A stretch of DNA of 64,000 bases from Catonia carolina (lineage: Eukaryota; Arthropoda; Insecta; Hemiptera; Achilidae): positions 64,885,041 to 64,949,040 of the forward strand of contig JAQMRL010000008.1 in assembly GCA_035578175.1 (NCBI GenBank). Reading direction: 5' to 3'. The notes below the pieces were generated by a model. That model ran no database searches. It was not told the DNA's origin and worked only from the letters and a program-made list of their open reading frames with translations. Shown here one piece after another: positions 10,501 through 21,677 of the stretch. A program made the translations under genes and the position numbers. Numbering within the stretch: the stretch's first letter is position 1; every line of letters starts with the position of its first letter.

Positions 10501-12470
10501 ACCATCGTTTAAAGATTAAAAACACAAAAATATGATATGAATGGTCAACTCTTATTTTTCAATATACTTAATCTTATCAGTTACACGGACCATCAGTATC
10601 ACGTCTTCATTCTCTCCTTTTCACACTTTCATTCACCTCGTCCATTAATTTTAAAACGATAACCGCGTCTTTCTCCGTATAATGAAAAGTTGCATGTCGC
10701 CAGAACCCAAGAAGAAACCCTTCATCACTTATAACTAACCGATCACACGGAAGCAACGCTGCTGAGTGCTGGCTTCTTCAAGATATATTCTAACATTTTT
10801 AAAACATTTACTGAAAGTTTTTGTTAAACTATTAGTAAATAATTCTTAACTGTTAAAAAAAACTTGTTCTAATACAATACTAATAGTATAATATAAAATT
10901 TTAATTGTAAATTAAATTAAACTTTTAACAAACTATATAAAAATTTAAATTAAAATCATTACCTAATTAATTAAAATTAAATTAAAAATTAATAGGCCTC
11001 TAATTTAAATTAAAAAAATTAAAAATAAAGTACAATAAATTTTGAATATGAAATTGCATTAAAATTTTTAATTTAGTATACCTACTAATATAATAAACTA
11101 CTAATAATACAATTACTAATTTTTTTGTAATACACAATTACTGTAATTGTATTATATATAAATTGTTATTGTATTGTAATTGGGTAGATTTAATAACATA
11201 ATTTATTTATAAAATATTAACGTGGGATTTTTTAACATATTTCCCGTTTTTATCGTTAAAAATACTATAAGATTACATACGAAATATCCAAAAAGTGTAA
11301 AAAACATGCTGGTGGGAGAATAAGAGAAAAGACCCGAAATAATTTATGACGGGTACAGGGTAAACACTCTAGGCTAAGTCAAAATTGAACAATACCGATT
11401 TTGCTGCCATCTGTGTGATGATTCCATGTATTGTTTTATCAACTTATCGTTATGTAATGAAACAGCTTGTGTCCAATTATTATTGTGTAATAATAATTTA
11501 AAACTCTAGACTGCAGGGAAACTACTAGCTCAGTTTATCAGTGTTAGGCCGCGGTTACGAATGGAGCTTGTTGGTGTGTAAAAAAAGGCTTAAGTTACGA
11601 CTAACGTAAACCGCAATAATTCTGATTACAGACTGCATGAGTTGGGACGCGCGGCTTTGTTTATAACTGTGTTCGACTGATTTGTGAAAATGAATTGTCA
11701 GACAAAATGTCTTATAAGCTACTTCTTTTGGAAAATAGGTTGTTGTTTTTTTTATTTTACTTTTTTATCTTTAATAACTTTATTTGCATCTATATACTAA
11801 AATACGAGAACAACAAGTAAATTTGATAAAAGTAAAGAAAGGACGACAAGAAGATAAAATGAAAAAGAAGTGTGATACCCACTGGTATTTATGAGGTAAG
11901 GTTCATAATGCATGAATGATAATTAACAATATTACAAGAAAAAACATCTCGGACCCATTGACATTTCAACCTGCGTTGCGGATTCCCGGGTAGTGATGCA
12001 TCCGATAGTTTGGTGATCAATTCGTTGGGATTATCATGAAATTTTCCGTGAAAAACTCTGTAGCTGGATTTAATTACTACACTTATAAATGGAATTTTAA
12101 GGTCATCATGTAGGATTTTGTTCTTCTGTCAGAATTAGGGCAGGATAACTCATGTTGATAACGATGAGTACTTTTACGAAACTTTTTTAGATTCAATTCA
12201 AAATTATAATGAGAATTCAACATCAAAAACATCAGAATAATAAATTAGTATGAAATATGTTACGTAACAATCAAATATTTGCAGATTTAATAGGAAGTTA
12301 AGTTGATTTGCCACGTCACCTAGGAGTCCATTGCGGATTTGGCTTGGAGAAAGTTATGGTTTGGTAATAAGAAATGTACCATTCTAAAAGTACAATTGTA
12401 CAGACAGTGGAAGTTATGGTAATTCCTAACTTTACTATAACTTACATTACTCAGTAACAACCCAATAAAT
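10501..12470. other. AT-rich intergenic DNA
   Basis: Mostly low-complexity A/T tracts (10840-11260), then more mixed sequence. GAGAATAAGAGAAAAGACCC near 11316 is an inverted match to 10048-10075. No gene recognised. Confidence 0.45.
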
Positions 12471-12472
12471 AA

Positions 12473-13109
12473 TGTAAGGGGGAAACCCCCATTGTTAGAA
12501 TAAGTTACTTTAGAATAGTTGTTAGACAATAGGTTGTAAATATAGCCAACAGTCAACCATCTGATTGATATTCATTAGGCCTGTATATTTCTCCCTCTGT
12601 GTTTTTGAGTCTTTCTTCCACCTACCAACTTACAGCCAATCACTGGGATGGTTCTTCTTCCCGTTGGCCCTTCAGGTTGGTTGAAAGGTTGGTGGGAGAG
12701 GGAGGCTTGTCAACCAGAGGTTTCCTGATTCGGATCAAAGAAATTAAAATCAGTTCCCATGGGACTTCAGAGTGGTTAGTGAAGAAGTAGCAGAATTTGA
12801 AGAAGTGATTAGGAGAACGAGGAGTGACGAGGAGAAGAAGAAGAAATGGGGAAACAAATTTAATTTGAGGTAAATTTATTCGTATATTTATTAAGGATTT
12901 TTAAGTTTTGTTTTCGTATTAAAGTCGCGGCAGAAAAAAGGTTGGCTATACTGTATTTTAAAATAAGTTAGGGTCATTTCAGGATAATTTTGTTAGTAAT
13001 TAATTAATTTAGTTAGAAGTAAATTCATTAAATAGTTAGTTTAAAGCAAGGAAATATAGTCTTATTTATTTATTTTTCTCAGACTCTGCTGATAGAGCTG
13101 GCGCCCAAC
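12473..13109 (+). mobile_element. Possible LTR-retrotransposon 5' end: LTR plus primer-binding site
   Basis: The segment begins TGTAAGGGGGAAACCCCC, a start common in insect Gypsy LTRs. It ends in ...TTTTTCTCA at 13081. TGGCGCCCAAC follows at 13099-13109, a Gypsy/retroviral-type tRNA primer-binding site. The 17-nt gap before the PBS is longer than usual, so the LTR end is uncertain. No gag or pol frame follows, so only a 5' remnant is present. Confidence 0.45.
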
Positions 13110-13816
13110 TTAATTTTTTATAATATTTTTAGTTCATATTAAAGTATTTGGCCACCGGTCGAAGTTGATGGTGTTGCAGAAGATACTTGTGTTAGTATCT
13201 GGAGGAAGCAGTAGTTTGTATAGTTGATTCGTCGGGAAGTCAAGGAGGATAAGAAAAAAATTAAAACGTATTTTCAGGAGAGATGCATACAACAAATTTT
13301 ATTCCGTTACTAATAATATCTTGATATTCTTTTTATGGTAAATTCATATTAAATGTTGAGATATTTTAAAATAAAATATTTGTTTATTTCGATTCATTGT
13401 ACTAATCAATCTTATGATATCAACAGACTGAGTGCCCACAAATAGCTTTGGAACGATGGAGGATTATTTAAATTTATACTTTTAACCGTTATTTGTCCAC
13501 TCAACCAATTTACGGTGGTGACATGTAGGTATAAGGTGAAAAATTAAAAAAAAAAATTGAAAACACAATATACTTTTTGACAGAAACATTTTTTCTTACT
13601 TTATTTTGTGTACTTACAATTTGTTATTACAATAAAAATTAGAAAATATGAGGTTTAAGTAGTAGAATTAATCACAAAATTGTTGGTACTGACACTGCCA
13701 CAGCATTCACACTATTTCTTTTGGAGAAGGTATGTTGGCGATCGGCGTTTGAGCCTTCTCCACGGATTCCCTGGTATGTATCGCGAATGCATCTATTATT
13801 GACAGGAACTAAAAAA
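13110..13816. other. Intergenic DNA between LTR remnant and gene B
   Basis: The first 150 bp could be the retroelement leader; the rest is AT-rich 3' flank of gene B, including AATAAA at 13605-13600 on the minus strand. No ORF supported. Confidence 0.4.
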
Positions 13817-14161
13817 TTATGTAATTTCTTTTTTATACACAGTAAATGAAGTATGCGGTGGGTTTGGTAATTTGAATTTTGGCTCGTAATTTAAGTAATT
13901 CTTATAAAAATATCGGTAAACGCAATCCCAATTTTGTGATTTAAAAGCTGTTTCCATGTAAGCTCCAGTTACTGTAGCAAAAATACATTTGTAACCAAGT
14001 TTCTTTGCTAATTCTTCAGACTTCTTAATCAATATTTTTGATAAACCTTTATTTCGATGGCATTTATGGACACCTAGTAATCTGAGTTCGATTGAATTGT
14101 TTTCTAGTTCTGTAATTACGCCATCTGACTCTTTGTAAACATGATAAAAAAATTTTGTCAT
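13817..14161 (-). CDS. GNAT gene B, last coding exon
   Basis: Terminal exon, 114 codons plus TAA, entered in phase 0 after TTTCCAG with ATG as its first codon (not an initiator). The core strand is SIELRLLGVHK and the CoA loop is R-N-K-G-L-S, which keeps the central Gly. It is followed by helix SEELAKKLGY, then TGAYMETAFKSQNW and the tail NYEPKFKLP...SFTVYKK. A possible polyadenylation signal AATAAA lies on the minus strand at 13605-13600. The intron to exon 1 is 3147 nt and contains a RepB copy starting only 29 nt from this exon, two LINE fragments and a deleted Tc1-like element. With direct joining the protein is 202 aa. All codons are open. Confidence 0.85.
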   Translation of the reverse strand: MTKFFYHVYKESDGVITELENNSIELRLLGVHKCHRNKGLSKILIKKSEELAKKLGYKCIFATVTGAYMETAFKSQNWDCVYRYFYKNYLNYEPKFKLPNPPHTSFTVYKKEIT

Positions 14162-14190
14162 CTGGAAAGGATCAATTTAAGAATTAAAAG

Positions 14191-15071
14191 TCTGGTGTGA
14201 AACACCAACACGAATTTCTCTTGCCAATGCAAATAACGAACAATATAAACTAACATAAGTAATGAAACATTAGAAATTGACAAAAAACTAACCTCAAAAA
14301 ACATAACCTGATTTTAATCATGAGTGAAAGACGCAAAATTAAAATCAACATCAGTTTAGCTTAAAAATACGGAAAATCACTCTTTCACACTAAACTAGGC
14401 TCCGTAGAGAAAAATGCTCTTTTAATAATAGATGTAGATCTTCTACTTTCCTAAAAATTTGATTATATACACTTTTTTCGTAAAATGCATACTAAGGCTT
14501 AAATCTTAAAAAAATCAATTTTTTACACGTTTTCGTGAGAAAAAAAAACAGGAATACGCTAATTACCGCTAAACTAAGCGTTATACAAAAAAATTTAGAA
14601 ATAAAAATTTTTGGTTTATAAATACTCTACTACTTTTACTATATATGTTTTTGCGCTAAAATGCGTATTAAAGTCGCAATCTTAAAATAAACAATTCTTT
14701 TACGTGAAAACAGCCTCTCCAAAAATTTCAGCAGACATGACGCCTACTCTATCATGTATAGCATAAAAAATTTAGTAAAGAGGCGATTTTTAAAAATATT
14801 GTCGGGCCCGTTTTTGAGAAAATCGCAAAAAAGTAAAAAATCACACGAATAAACTACTACTTCCGGTTTCAAGTTTGTACGATGTTCCGTTCTTGAGATA
14901 TTCTGTTCTCTCTCTCTCACACACACACGCACACAGACCAATCGCTAAAAACATGTTTTTTGGGTTCAGGGATCTGAAAACGTGTAGATCCGGTGAAAAC
15001 TCGATTTCAAAAAATTGACATGGAAACAATACTTTCCTTCCTATATATTCGTATAGGCAAGAGAAAGTAAA
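14191..15071 (+). repeat. RepB copy, 0.88 kb, in gene B intron
   Basis: Complete-looking copy running from TCTGGTGTGAAACAC to GGCAAGAGAAAGTAAAAA. It holds a short (CT)n(CA)n tract at 14907-14937, at the position where the 50-kb copy has a 250-bp (AC)n array. No flanking long duplication is visible here. Confidence 0.8.
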
Positions 15072-15299
15072 AAAATATAGTTTTGTGACAGTCCTTTAAA
15101 AAATTATAGTGGTAGTCTATACTCATTTTGCCAATACAACAGGAAAATTTGAGAAAAATAATTATATATAACATATAGAAGATAACGGTAGTTATATTTT
15201 TGTGATGCTCTACCCAGTCAAGTATTTAAATAAAATCGCTGCTACTTATTAAATTCTTTTACAAGATTTTTGTGACACCATTGTATTTGCGGACAGCTT

Positions 15300-15590
15300 G
15301 TAGTCACTGCAACTCCTTATGAATAGCGTTAAATCATGCATTGAGAAATATGGTCTCAATATTAATATAAATAAGACCAAACTGATGGTTATTACTAAAA
15401 AATTATCGGCCAAATTGCAGTCTTACAATAAATAATAACAATATTAAACATGTCAGCACATATAAGTATATTTTGGGAACGACATTGAACGATAGATGGG
15501 TTTATTCTCTGGGATTAAAATACGCATTGAAACAGCTCGTTTTGACATTCAATAGAATGAGTAAAGTATTCAAAACACACGATCTGATTT
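15300..15590 (+). pseudogene. LINE reverse transcriptase fragment
   Basis: Pieces such as IEKYGLNININKTKLMVITK, HVSTYKYILGTTLNDRW and TFNRMSKVFKTHDL match the post-catalytic part of insect non-LTR reverse transcriptases. There are stops and small shifts. The copy is cut off by unrelated GC-richer sequence from about 15590. Confidence 0.6.
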
Positions 15591-16169
15591 TTTTTATCCG
15601 AGGCGGCGAGAAAAATTCATATTCACTCCCTCACGACGGGTGAAGTAGTGTTGGATTCAATTGAGGCGTCCTCGTCCAACCCCAAGGAGGCCGCAACCGC
15701 CTTACCAACCAAAAACCTGCCGCCTGGCGACTTGATCCGACATCAGCAAACAACCCTCCACCTCCCTCGGAACTGTTTATATAATACTACAAGGGAAATG
15801 TCGGGTTAAAAAATGTACATACTGTCAGCGGGGCGTGGAAGGGAATCGTAGCCTAATTCCCCTCTCGCTGTCACTGACCAACAATCACTCTCTCATTTTC
15901 ATTCATCTCTTTCATTACCAGCTCAGGAATTTGTGTGCCTACCTTACCTACTGAGATAGGGACAGGATTGATTCACTGTGGGAGAGGGCGATCCCACTGA
16001 TCGCTATATGTCTCCTCCCTCCGCAGTCTCCCAACCACCCTCTCCGCAAACTGAGCGACCAACTTCCAGCTCTCCTCATCTCGCAGCATCGCTGCCCCTA
16101 CTCTCTCTGGGATCCATTGTGCAACGCCTTCTCAGATGTCTCCATTCTGTCGAGGCCAAAATAGGGACA
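15591..16169. other. Insert between two LINE fragments, unclassified
   Basis: Sequence with higher GC than its neighbours and many CT-rich stretches. It separates two reverse transcriptase fragments that cover overlapping parts of the protein. The ORF starting at 15978 fuses this region to the LINE piece and is not a real gene. Confidence 0.4.
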
Positions 16170-16450
16170 TCTTTTAAAAATATGCGCAATAGACTCCTAC
16201 TCTTCACTGTTGATCTGATTATTAAAACAAAAAGAAGTTTATTGCGATGTTATGTTTTCTCGGTTCTGTTTTATGGCGTAGAGTCTTGGACGCTTACTGA
16301 TTTATTGAGTAAAAGACTTGAAGCATTTGAGGTGTGGCTCTACAGAAGGATGCTGAGAGTCTCCTGGGTGGATCGTGTCTTTAATTAGGAGTTACTGAGA
16401 CGCATGCAGAAATCAAAAGAAGAAATGAACAAGATAAAGACACGATAAAG
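16170..16450 (+). pseudogene. LINE reverse transcriptase fragment
   Basis: The translation LLRCYVFSVLFYGVESWTLT, then EAFEVWLYRRMLRVSWVDRV, is the conserved region after the reverse transcriptase fingers and palm. The same block occurs in the minus-strand copy at 54.2 kb. An in-frame stop follows VFN. A Tc1-like element is inserted just downstream. Confidence 0.75.
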
Positions 16451-16453
16451 ATA

Positions 16454-17118
16454 CGGCAGTGTGAGTTGATTCTCCTTGAGCTGAGTAAAATTTTGTGCCG
16501 TTTCCGGTCGTGTTACGAACAGAAAGAAATTATATTTGTTGGTGTTCCTCCACCAGAAAAAAGTCAATTTCCTAGACTAAAAAACCGATTTCAAGAGACA
16601 AGTAGTGTTTGCGACAGAAAACGTAGTGGTCAACCAACTCTCTTGACAGATAACGTTTTAAAGAATGTAAACACAAGATTGCTCAATTCTCCAAGGAAAA
16701 GTTTACGAAAACTTTCTCGCAAGCTGATTTGTCATATTCAAGTGTTCAAAAAGCTGCTAAAAAACTGAAATTATATCCGTATCGCGTACGATTAGTCCAA
16801 GAGCTTCAACCTCCAGATTTAAACAAGCGATTGCAATATTGCCGTTCGTAAATCTCTTTCAAATGAAAGAAAAAATCGTAAATGATAACTAAATCGAAGT
16901 TTCACACATTGTTAACTAGAAATTGACTTTTTTCTGGTGAAGGAACACAAAAAAATTTAATTTGAAATTATTCTTTTACACTCGCGTACGATTTCGTAGC
17001 AAAATATTTTTCAAGAATGAAAACCCGTTGTTCTAGGATAAAAGACATTCTTTTCGTAACACAACCGGAAACGACACAAAATTTTACACAGCTTAAGGAG
17101 AATGAACTCACACTGCCG
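16454..17118 (+). mobile_element. Internally deleted Tc1/mariner-like element
   Basis: Terminal inverted repeats of about 70 bp (16454-16523 and 17049-17118), both starting CGGCAGTGTGAGTT, with TA on each side (16452-16453 and 17119-17120). Inside is the N-terminal helix-turn-helix part of a transposase: FPRLKNRFQETSSVCDRKRS, RKSLRKLS, then after a frameshift near 16718 YRVRLVQELQPPDLNKRL. The catalytic domain is absent. The element is therefore non-autonomous and lies in the gene B intron. Confidence 0.8.
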
Positions 17119-17192
17119 TATCTGTACCGGTTGAGTAGGGCTACAAATTTCGTGTTACAAAAGAAAATTTACCTTTCTTAGAAAAACATTAC

Positions 17193-17231
17193 CTGACATA
17201 AACAATTTGGTAACAGGACTAAAACATCACT
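17193..17231 (-). other. Candidate 39-nt micro-exon in gene B (weak)
   Basis: On the minus strand a 39-nt phase-0 open segment (13 codons, SDVLVLLPNCLCQ) lies between TATTATACAG and GTAATG, 77 nt past the first donor. It could fill the apparent gap between the two GNAT exons. I found no homologous segment in genes A or C, so this may be chance. Confidence 0.15.
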
Positions 17232-17308
17232 CTGTATAATAGTACGTGACGCTAATCATAATTTAAAAAAAAATTATTTGATAATAATAAAAATATTCCA
17301 AAACCTAC

Positions 17309-17572
17309 CGTATCTGGTAAAGTACATTTGACAGCTTCTTCTCTAGGTGTAATGTTTATAGCAACACCTGAAATTTCACCAGTTTTTGATAAAGCCTTTA
17401 ATGTTGTATGTTCTTCAAGTTTTTGTAAACTGCTCCATGTGTCAATGGTAGGTGGAGTTTTTATTCCACATGCTTCGAAAAGAGGCATATCCGGAAAAAA
17501 TGATTTCTCTAGCAAATCATAGATCTCTCTTTTATCCTCCAATTTCGCTAATTCTATTTTATATTCAGACAT
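17309..17572 (-). CDS. GNAT gene B, first coding exon (arylalkylamine NAT-like)
   Basis: Second paralogue, 88 codons from ATG at 17572 to a phase-0 donor (ACG, then GTAGGT). The N-terminus MSEYKIELAKLEDKREIY is nearly identical in pattern to gene C. It is followed by SFFPDMPL (Met29 at the canonical Glu position) and GEISGVAINITP. Ten bases upstream of the ATG is a good splice acceptor (TTTATTACAG), also present before gene C. This implies that a non-coding 5' exon is spliced a few bases before the start codon. An upstream in-frame ATG at 17644 would only read through that acceptor, so it was rejected. The predicted enzyme is cytosolic: no signal peptide or membrane segment is visible. Confidence 0.85.
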
Positions 17573-17580
17573 TATTTTAT

Positions 17581-17590
17581 CTGTAATAAA
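17581..17590 (-). promoter_or_regulatory. Probable 5'-UTR splice acceptor of GNAT gene B
   Basis: TTTATTACAG on the minus strand just upstream of the gene B start codon, identical to the site before gene C. It argues against coding sequence further upstream. Confidence 0.45.
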
Positions 17591-17689
17591 ACAAGTATTT
17601 ATTTTTCTAATATAAAACAATTTATTATATTTCGGGTAGTACAAACCGAAGCCACTTACTGCTACAAAAATATTTCTAATTTAATAACT

Positions 17690-18080
17690 AAAACGAGAAT
17701 GAGAGAAATTCTAAAAATAGAAAGAAGAATCCTTAGGACTTGCATAAAAAAAACAGAAAGTTAACGATATCTGAATCTTAATGTCTAACTCTGAAAACTC
17801 TACCATGAAATCGAGCCAATTTCTGACATCATGCGGAAGAAACGAATTTCTTTCTTCGGGCATTCACTTAAAATACCGGACAATCGAGTAACTAAACAAC
17901 TTATTTCTATAATTAACTCGTGGAAAATCCTCCAAGGTAGTTGGCCGAAATAAAGTAAGATAAGCTAGAACTTAACATTGCAGGACAAGATCTTTTAGAA
18001 AAATCTGAACACCTTAAGTTGCTTAAAAATAAGGACTCAAAATTCGAGCTCCGTTGTCAATAATTTGAACAAATAAAATC
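17690..18080 (+). pseudogene. LINE C-terminal fragment
   Basis: The translation IEPISDIMRKKRISFFGHSL, then KIPDNRVTKQLI, matches the typical I-R-K-R-R-x-x-F-x-G-H-x-x-R-M tail of insect LINE proteins. Several stops and shifts mark an old copy. It lies just upstream of gene B. Confidence 0.6.
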
Positions 18081-19080
18081 AGCCAGGTCAGATAATAAAA
18101 TATGAAGAATTATTGGGAAAAACGTAAGAATCCTAAGACCAAACCAAGAAGGATTTCTAAACTTGATTTAAGTGGTCCAATGAGGCTGCAAAAAAAGCAT
18201 TGTTAAAAGGTACACATATATTAGATAAACACTTGAACTGAATCGGTAAAATTACATATATGTTTACCTTAATTCATTAAGTTAAAATTAAACTTCTTAT
18301 TCTTATAAACATGTCTTGAGTTTCTGATGAAGCTTCATATTCTGTACCCTGTGAATGACAGTGATGACCGCATATGGAGTCTTCGCCAAATCTCCTGAAC
18401 ACTTTCAGTGTTGGTGTTTTTCTAAGAAACTGAACTGTAATTGAGTTGTTAGTTAATCAATATAGGACCGGATATGAAGTTTAAACTTTGTAGAGCTCTC
18501 AATGTAATAGAGTGAGAGAATTTACAGTTATATATACGACCATTTGGTATCCCTGTTCATGTCTGCATGTCAAGAATTCATCAAAAACCAAAGGTCAAAT
18601 TTACTTCAATTAATTAATTCGTAAAAGTAAAATAAAAGTTAGTGAAACACAATTAATTTAATGAATCACATAAAAAACAGGACGACACAAAACGTATTCT
18701 TTGCAGAAATGGGGTTCTGGATAAGACTCTGCGGAATGCCTTTAATAACCCATGTAAGAAGTAAAAAGATCAGACAAAGAATGACGTTAGAAGGCATAGT
18801 TACCGATAAAATATCAAAGGAATGACAAAAGTCATTTAGGTCGGGCAACTGTACGACGCCTAATGCAAAAATAAAGCAGAGAAAATGGAACTTAATCTGA
18901 ATAGCAGACAACAGCTATCTTCCTAACCGGAGAATGTACCATTGAGTACCTCTTCTCCTAACAGTAAAATTCCCCACCGAATGTTAAATAACTTTATGTA
19001 TAATCATGTACGAAAATTGTACAGCTCAGTGTAGGCCTGCAGTACCATAGTCAAAATCAAAGACAAAAAAGGCGGCAAAA
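18081..19080. other. Intergenic DNA, possible degraded LINE at 18700-18900
   Basis: The plus strand at about 18738-18840 reads MPLITHVRSKKIRQRMTLEG, reminiscent of a LINE C-terminus but too decayed to classify. The rest shows nothing recognisable. Confidence 0.3.
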
Positions 19081-19081
19081 A

Positions 19082-19270
19082 AGGCCCGGTTGTGAAGGGT
19101 AGCGAAACTGGCTTTTATGCCAGTAGTCCCGGGTTTGATTCCTGGTTAGTCTGGTATTTTTTTCATCTCTATCCCATATCATTACCAACGCACAAGCTAT
19201 GGCTGGTTAAGGTTTTATCAACAAACAATAACTGTGTCACGTGTATCTACGCAACTAAAAGATCGCGGGA
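19082..19270 (+). repeat. tRNA-derived SINE-like sequence
   Basis: A tRNA-like head is followed by a B-box-like GGGTTTGATTCC at about 19130, then a body of about 100 bp. It is the only copy of this type seen here. Confidence 0.4.
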
Positions 19271-20400
19271 AGAATGCCATTAAAGTTTGAAATCGGAAGC
19301 CTGTTTAAAAATGAAAAATAAAAAGTAAGACCTATAACATGATGAAGAAAAAATAATGTAGCAGTGGAATGCAGAGGCCTGCAGCAGAATGACTGGAAAA
19401 GTAAAATTAAATTGCGTCTGCAAAAGTTTTTCTAAATAAAGTAAACGAATGACCCTTTCACTTTTAGGTGATTTAAGTACGAAAACAAGGTGTAAATTAA
19501 TTATAAGTTTAGCTGAAAATATTTCTGTCAATTTACAAACTTTATTTTTAAGGTATATTATGATAAATAATTAAAACAATTTCTTACCTTCCAGAAAGTT
19601 TAGTCTTCAATAACGAAATTACCAACTAAAAATAATATATATTAATTCTTTGTGAACTATTAGTAATAAGGTAGTACGATAACAACTAGTTTTGTACAAA
19701 CTTGAACGTATATTTAAGTCACATTAAATGCGATTGAAAAAATATCGTACGGTGATTTTAGTTAAATACACTCTTCTTTATCAGTTTCAACACCCACTCA
19801 CCTTTAGTTGTATTTCATAATACTAACAAATTGATAGGTACCTTGTTAAAAAGTGTTTTTTTATTGATAGATCCATATTTTAGGCGTATTGTCATGAAAT
19901 GAGTAACCATATTATAATAACGGTTTTTTCTTGCAGATAATTTTGTAATATTCTGAAAACAATTTAAAACGGTCTGTTTAAACTAGTTTCTCAGTACGTT
20001 TTTAATTTTATTTATTGTTGGCTTGCCTCACAGACACAGCAGGTAGCCCTGAGCTATAATTTGTCTTGCACAACTTTAAGAAATTTCAGGTTGTTTGCTG
20101 GAGCCACAAGAAGTAGATAGCTCCAATTATACGAGTTACGTAGTTACTTGAGTCACGAGTTTGCCTTTGTTTGCAACAAGGGGTAAAGGGGTAAAAGTAT
20201 CAGTGCACATGCGCGACTGCTTTAATCTCATTACAACCAACACAACAACGTATGCTATACTGAGAGCACATACAACACATCGCAACCTTTTATAGGTTAA
20301 CTGTACGAATATAACTGTTTGTTATCGTAAACAGAAACGTTAGTTTTTCGAAAACGTGGGAAGACAATTCACAGTGCTGAACGAAATCTAATATGCAGTG
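19271..20400. other. Intergenic DNA, nothing recognised
   Basis: AT-rich sequence downstream of gene A on its 3' side, with no supported ORF or repeat. Confidence 0.4.
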
Positions 20401-20685
20401 TAATAAAATTCTGTGAAGTTGAAGCTAAACAAAAATGCCTTTCCCTGCCTCTTACAAAACCCATGAGCGAATGGCTAACTACTGCGATGTTTCTCTTTCC
20501 ACAATTCGAAAAACAAAAAAGGAAATTAAAGACGTGAAGAAGCTTTTCAACAGTTTTGTTGACACCTGGTAAAAAAAGGAAACGGTTAGGTAGATACTAG
20601 TGAGACTGATAGTGAAGAAGCCGGTTACAGCGATAGTAAAGAAGGCGATTCAATCGTAGAAAATTTTGTTCCAATAGAATAAGGT
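20400..20685 (+). pseudogene. Fragment of a transposase-like N-terminus
   Basis: Short frames read ERMANYCDVSLSTIRKTKKE and, in another frame, LLTPGKKRKR followed by an acidic stretch (DTSETDSEEAGYSDSKEG). A helix-turn-helix with a GKKRKR patch is typical of N-termini of DDE-type transposable element proteins in insects. Stops and a frameshift show it is broken. Confidence 0.35.
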
Positions 20686-21307
20686 AGCTGGTAATTACAG
20701 TAAATCAAACATTTCTAGTCAGGTAATTAAGCTATAGGCAATATTACTGGTCACATTTATTTCTTATAAGGTTTATGAAGAAAGCATTTTCTCGTAAAAA
20801 ACACAGCTTACAAATGTATTAGAAACTGCACGGTAGTGAAATGTACAAGTAGTATCTCACTGTTGAGGTTGGTAACACTGTAAAATTTTCACTTCCCTTC
20901 CTCACAGCCCATCCATACGCAAAAGGCAATTTTGTGACTCCAGTATCTATAATAGATGTGTAACTACAGCAAATGAAATAAATGGAGAGGTAGATTTGTT
21001 TCACAGAGATCCAAAATTAAAGGAAAACTATAAAGGAGACTGGAAAGAAGGCTGTAAATATTGAGTGATCTTTATGTTATTTTATGTTCTTCGAGTCTAT
21101 GTGGTATGTGTTGTGCTCAACGGCTGACTGTTTCTAGTGAGAGAAAAATGACAATGTTAAGTTTATAATGGTGCAGTATACCATAGTAGTGGGTGGAGAC
21201 GGCGGGGTGTAGGGGAGTTTCGGAACCCCCCAAAAATAAACGCAGTTCACTAAATAGATTATTCTCGAATAGAAAGCCTTATGGACAAAGTTAGAGGTTG
21301 AATGTGT
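20686..21307. other. Intergenic DNA, nothing recognised
   Basis: Mixed sequence downstream of gene A with no supported ORF or repeat family. Confidence 0.35.
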
Positions 21308-21677
21308 ACTGCCTGTCTATAACTTGATGGCCTCCGGCAGAGAGGAGCAATATACGGATTGTAAAACCATTTCAGAAAACATATCTAATTATTTTAAAGT
21401 AACTAAAACCTGTCAGAAATGACGAGTATTTGAAAAATACGGGTTTTTCTTAAAAAAAAACTCTTACTACATTATACATTACCTTATTAAGCGTGTGTTT
21501 TCGAAATAATTTTTTTTAGAACAAAAAAACATGTGAAATACTTTTTTTTTATTAAATACGTCATTTCCGACAAGTTTCAGTTACTTAAGAAAAATTAGAT
21601 GCATGTTTACTGAAATTGTTTTACAATCCGCATATTGCTTCCCTCTGCCGGAGGCAATCAAGTTATAGACAGACAGT
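21308..21677. mobile_element. MITE with long terminal inverted repeats, 370 bp
   Basis: Arms of roughly 150 bp are inverted copies: CTGTCTATAACTTGATGGCC at the left matches, inverted, GGCAATCAAGTTATAGACAG at the right. The arms meet around an AT-rich centre. No ORF. A target duplication is not clear. It lies a few hundred bases from the 3' end of GNAT gene A. Confidence 0.75.

Noticed and set aside
15978..16388. 136-aa plus-strand protein
   Set aside because: A chimera of an unrelated Pro/Ser-rich stretch and a LINE reverse transcriptase fragment.
17573..17644. Longer N-terminus for GNAT gene B
   Set aside because: It would read through a splice acceptor and is absent from the paralogues.
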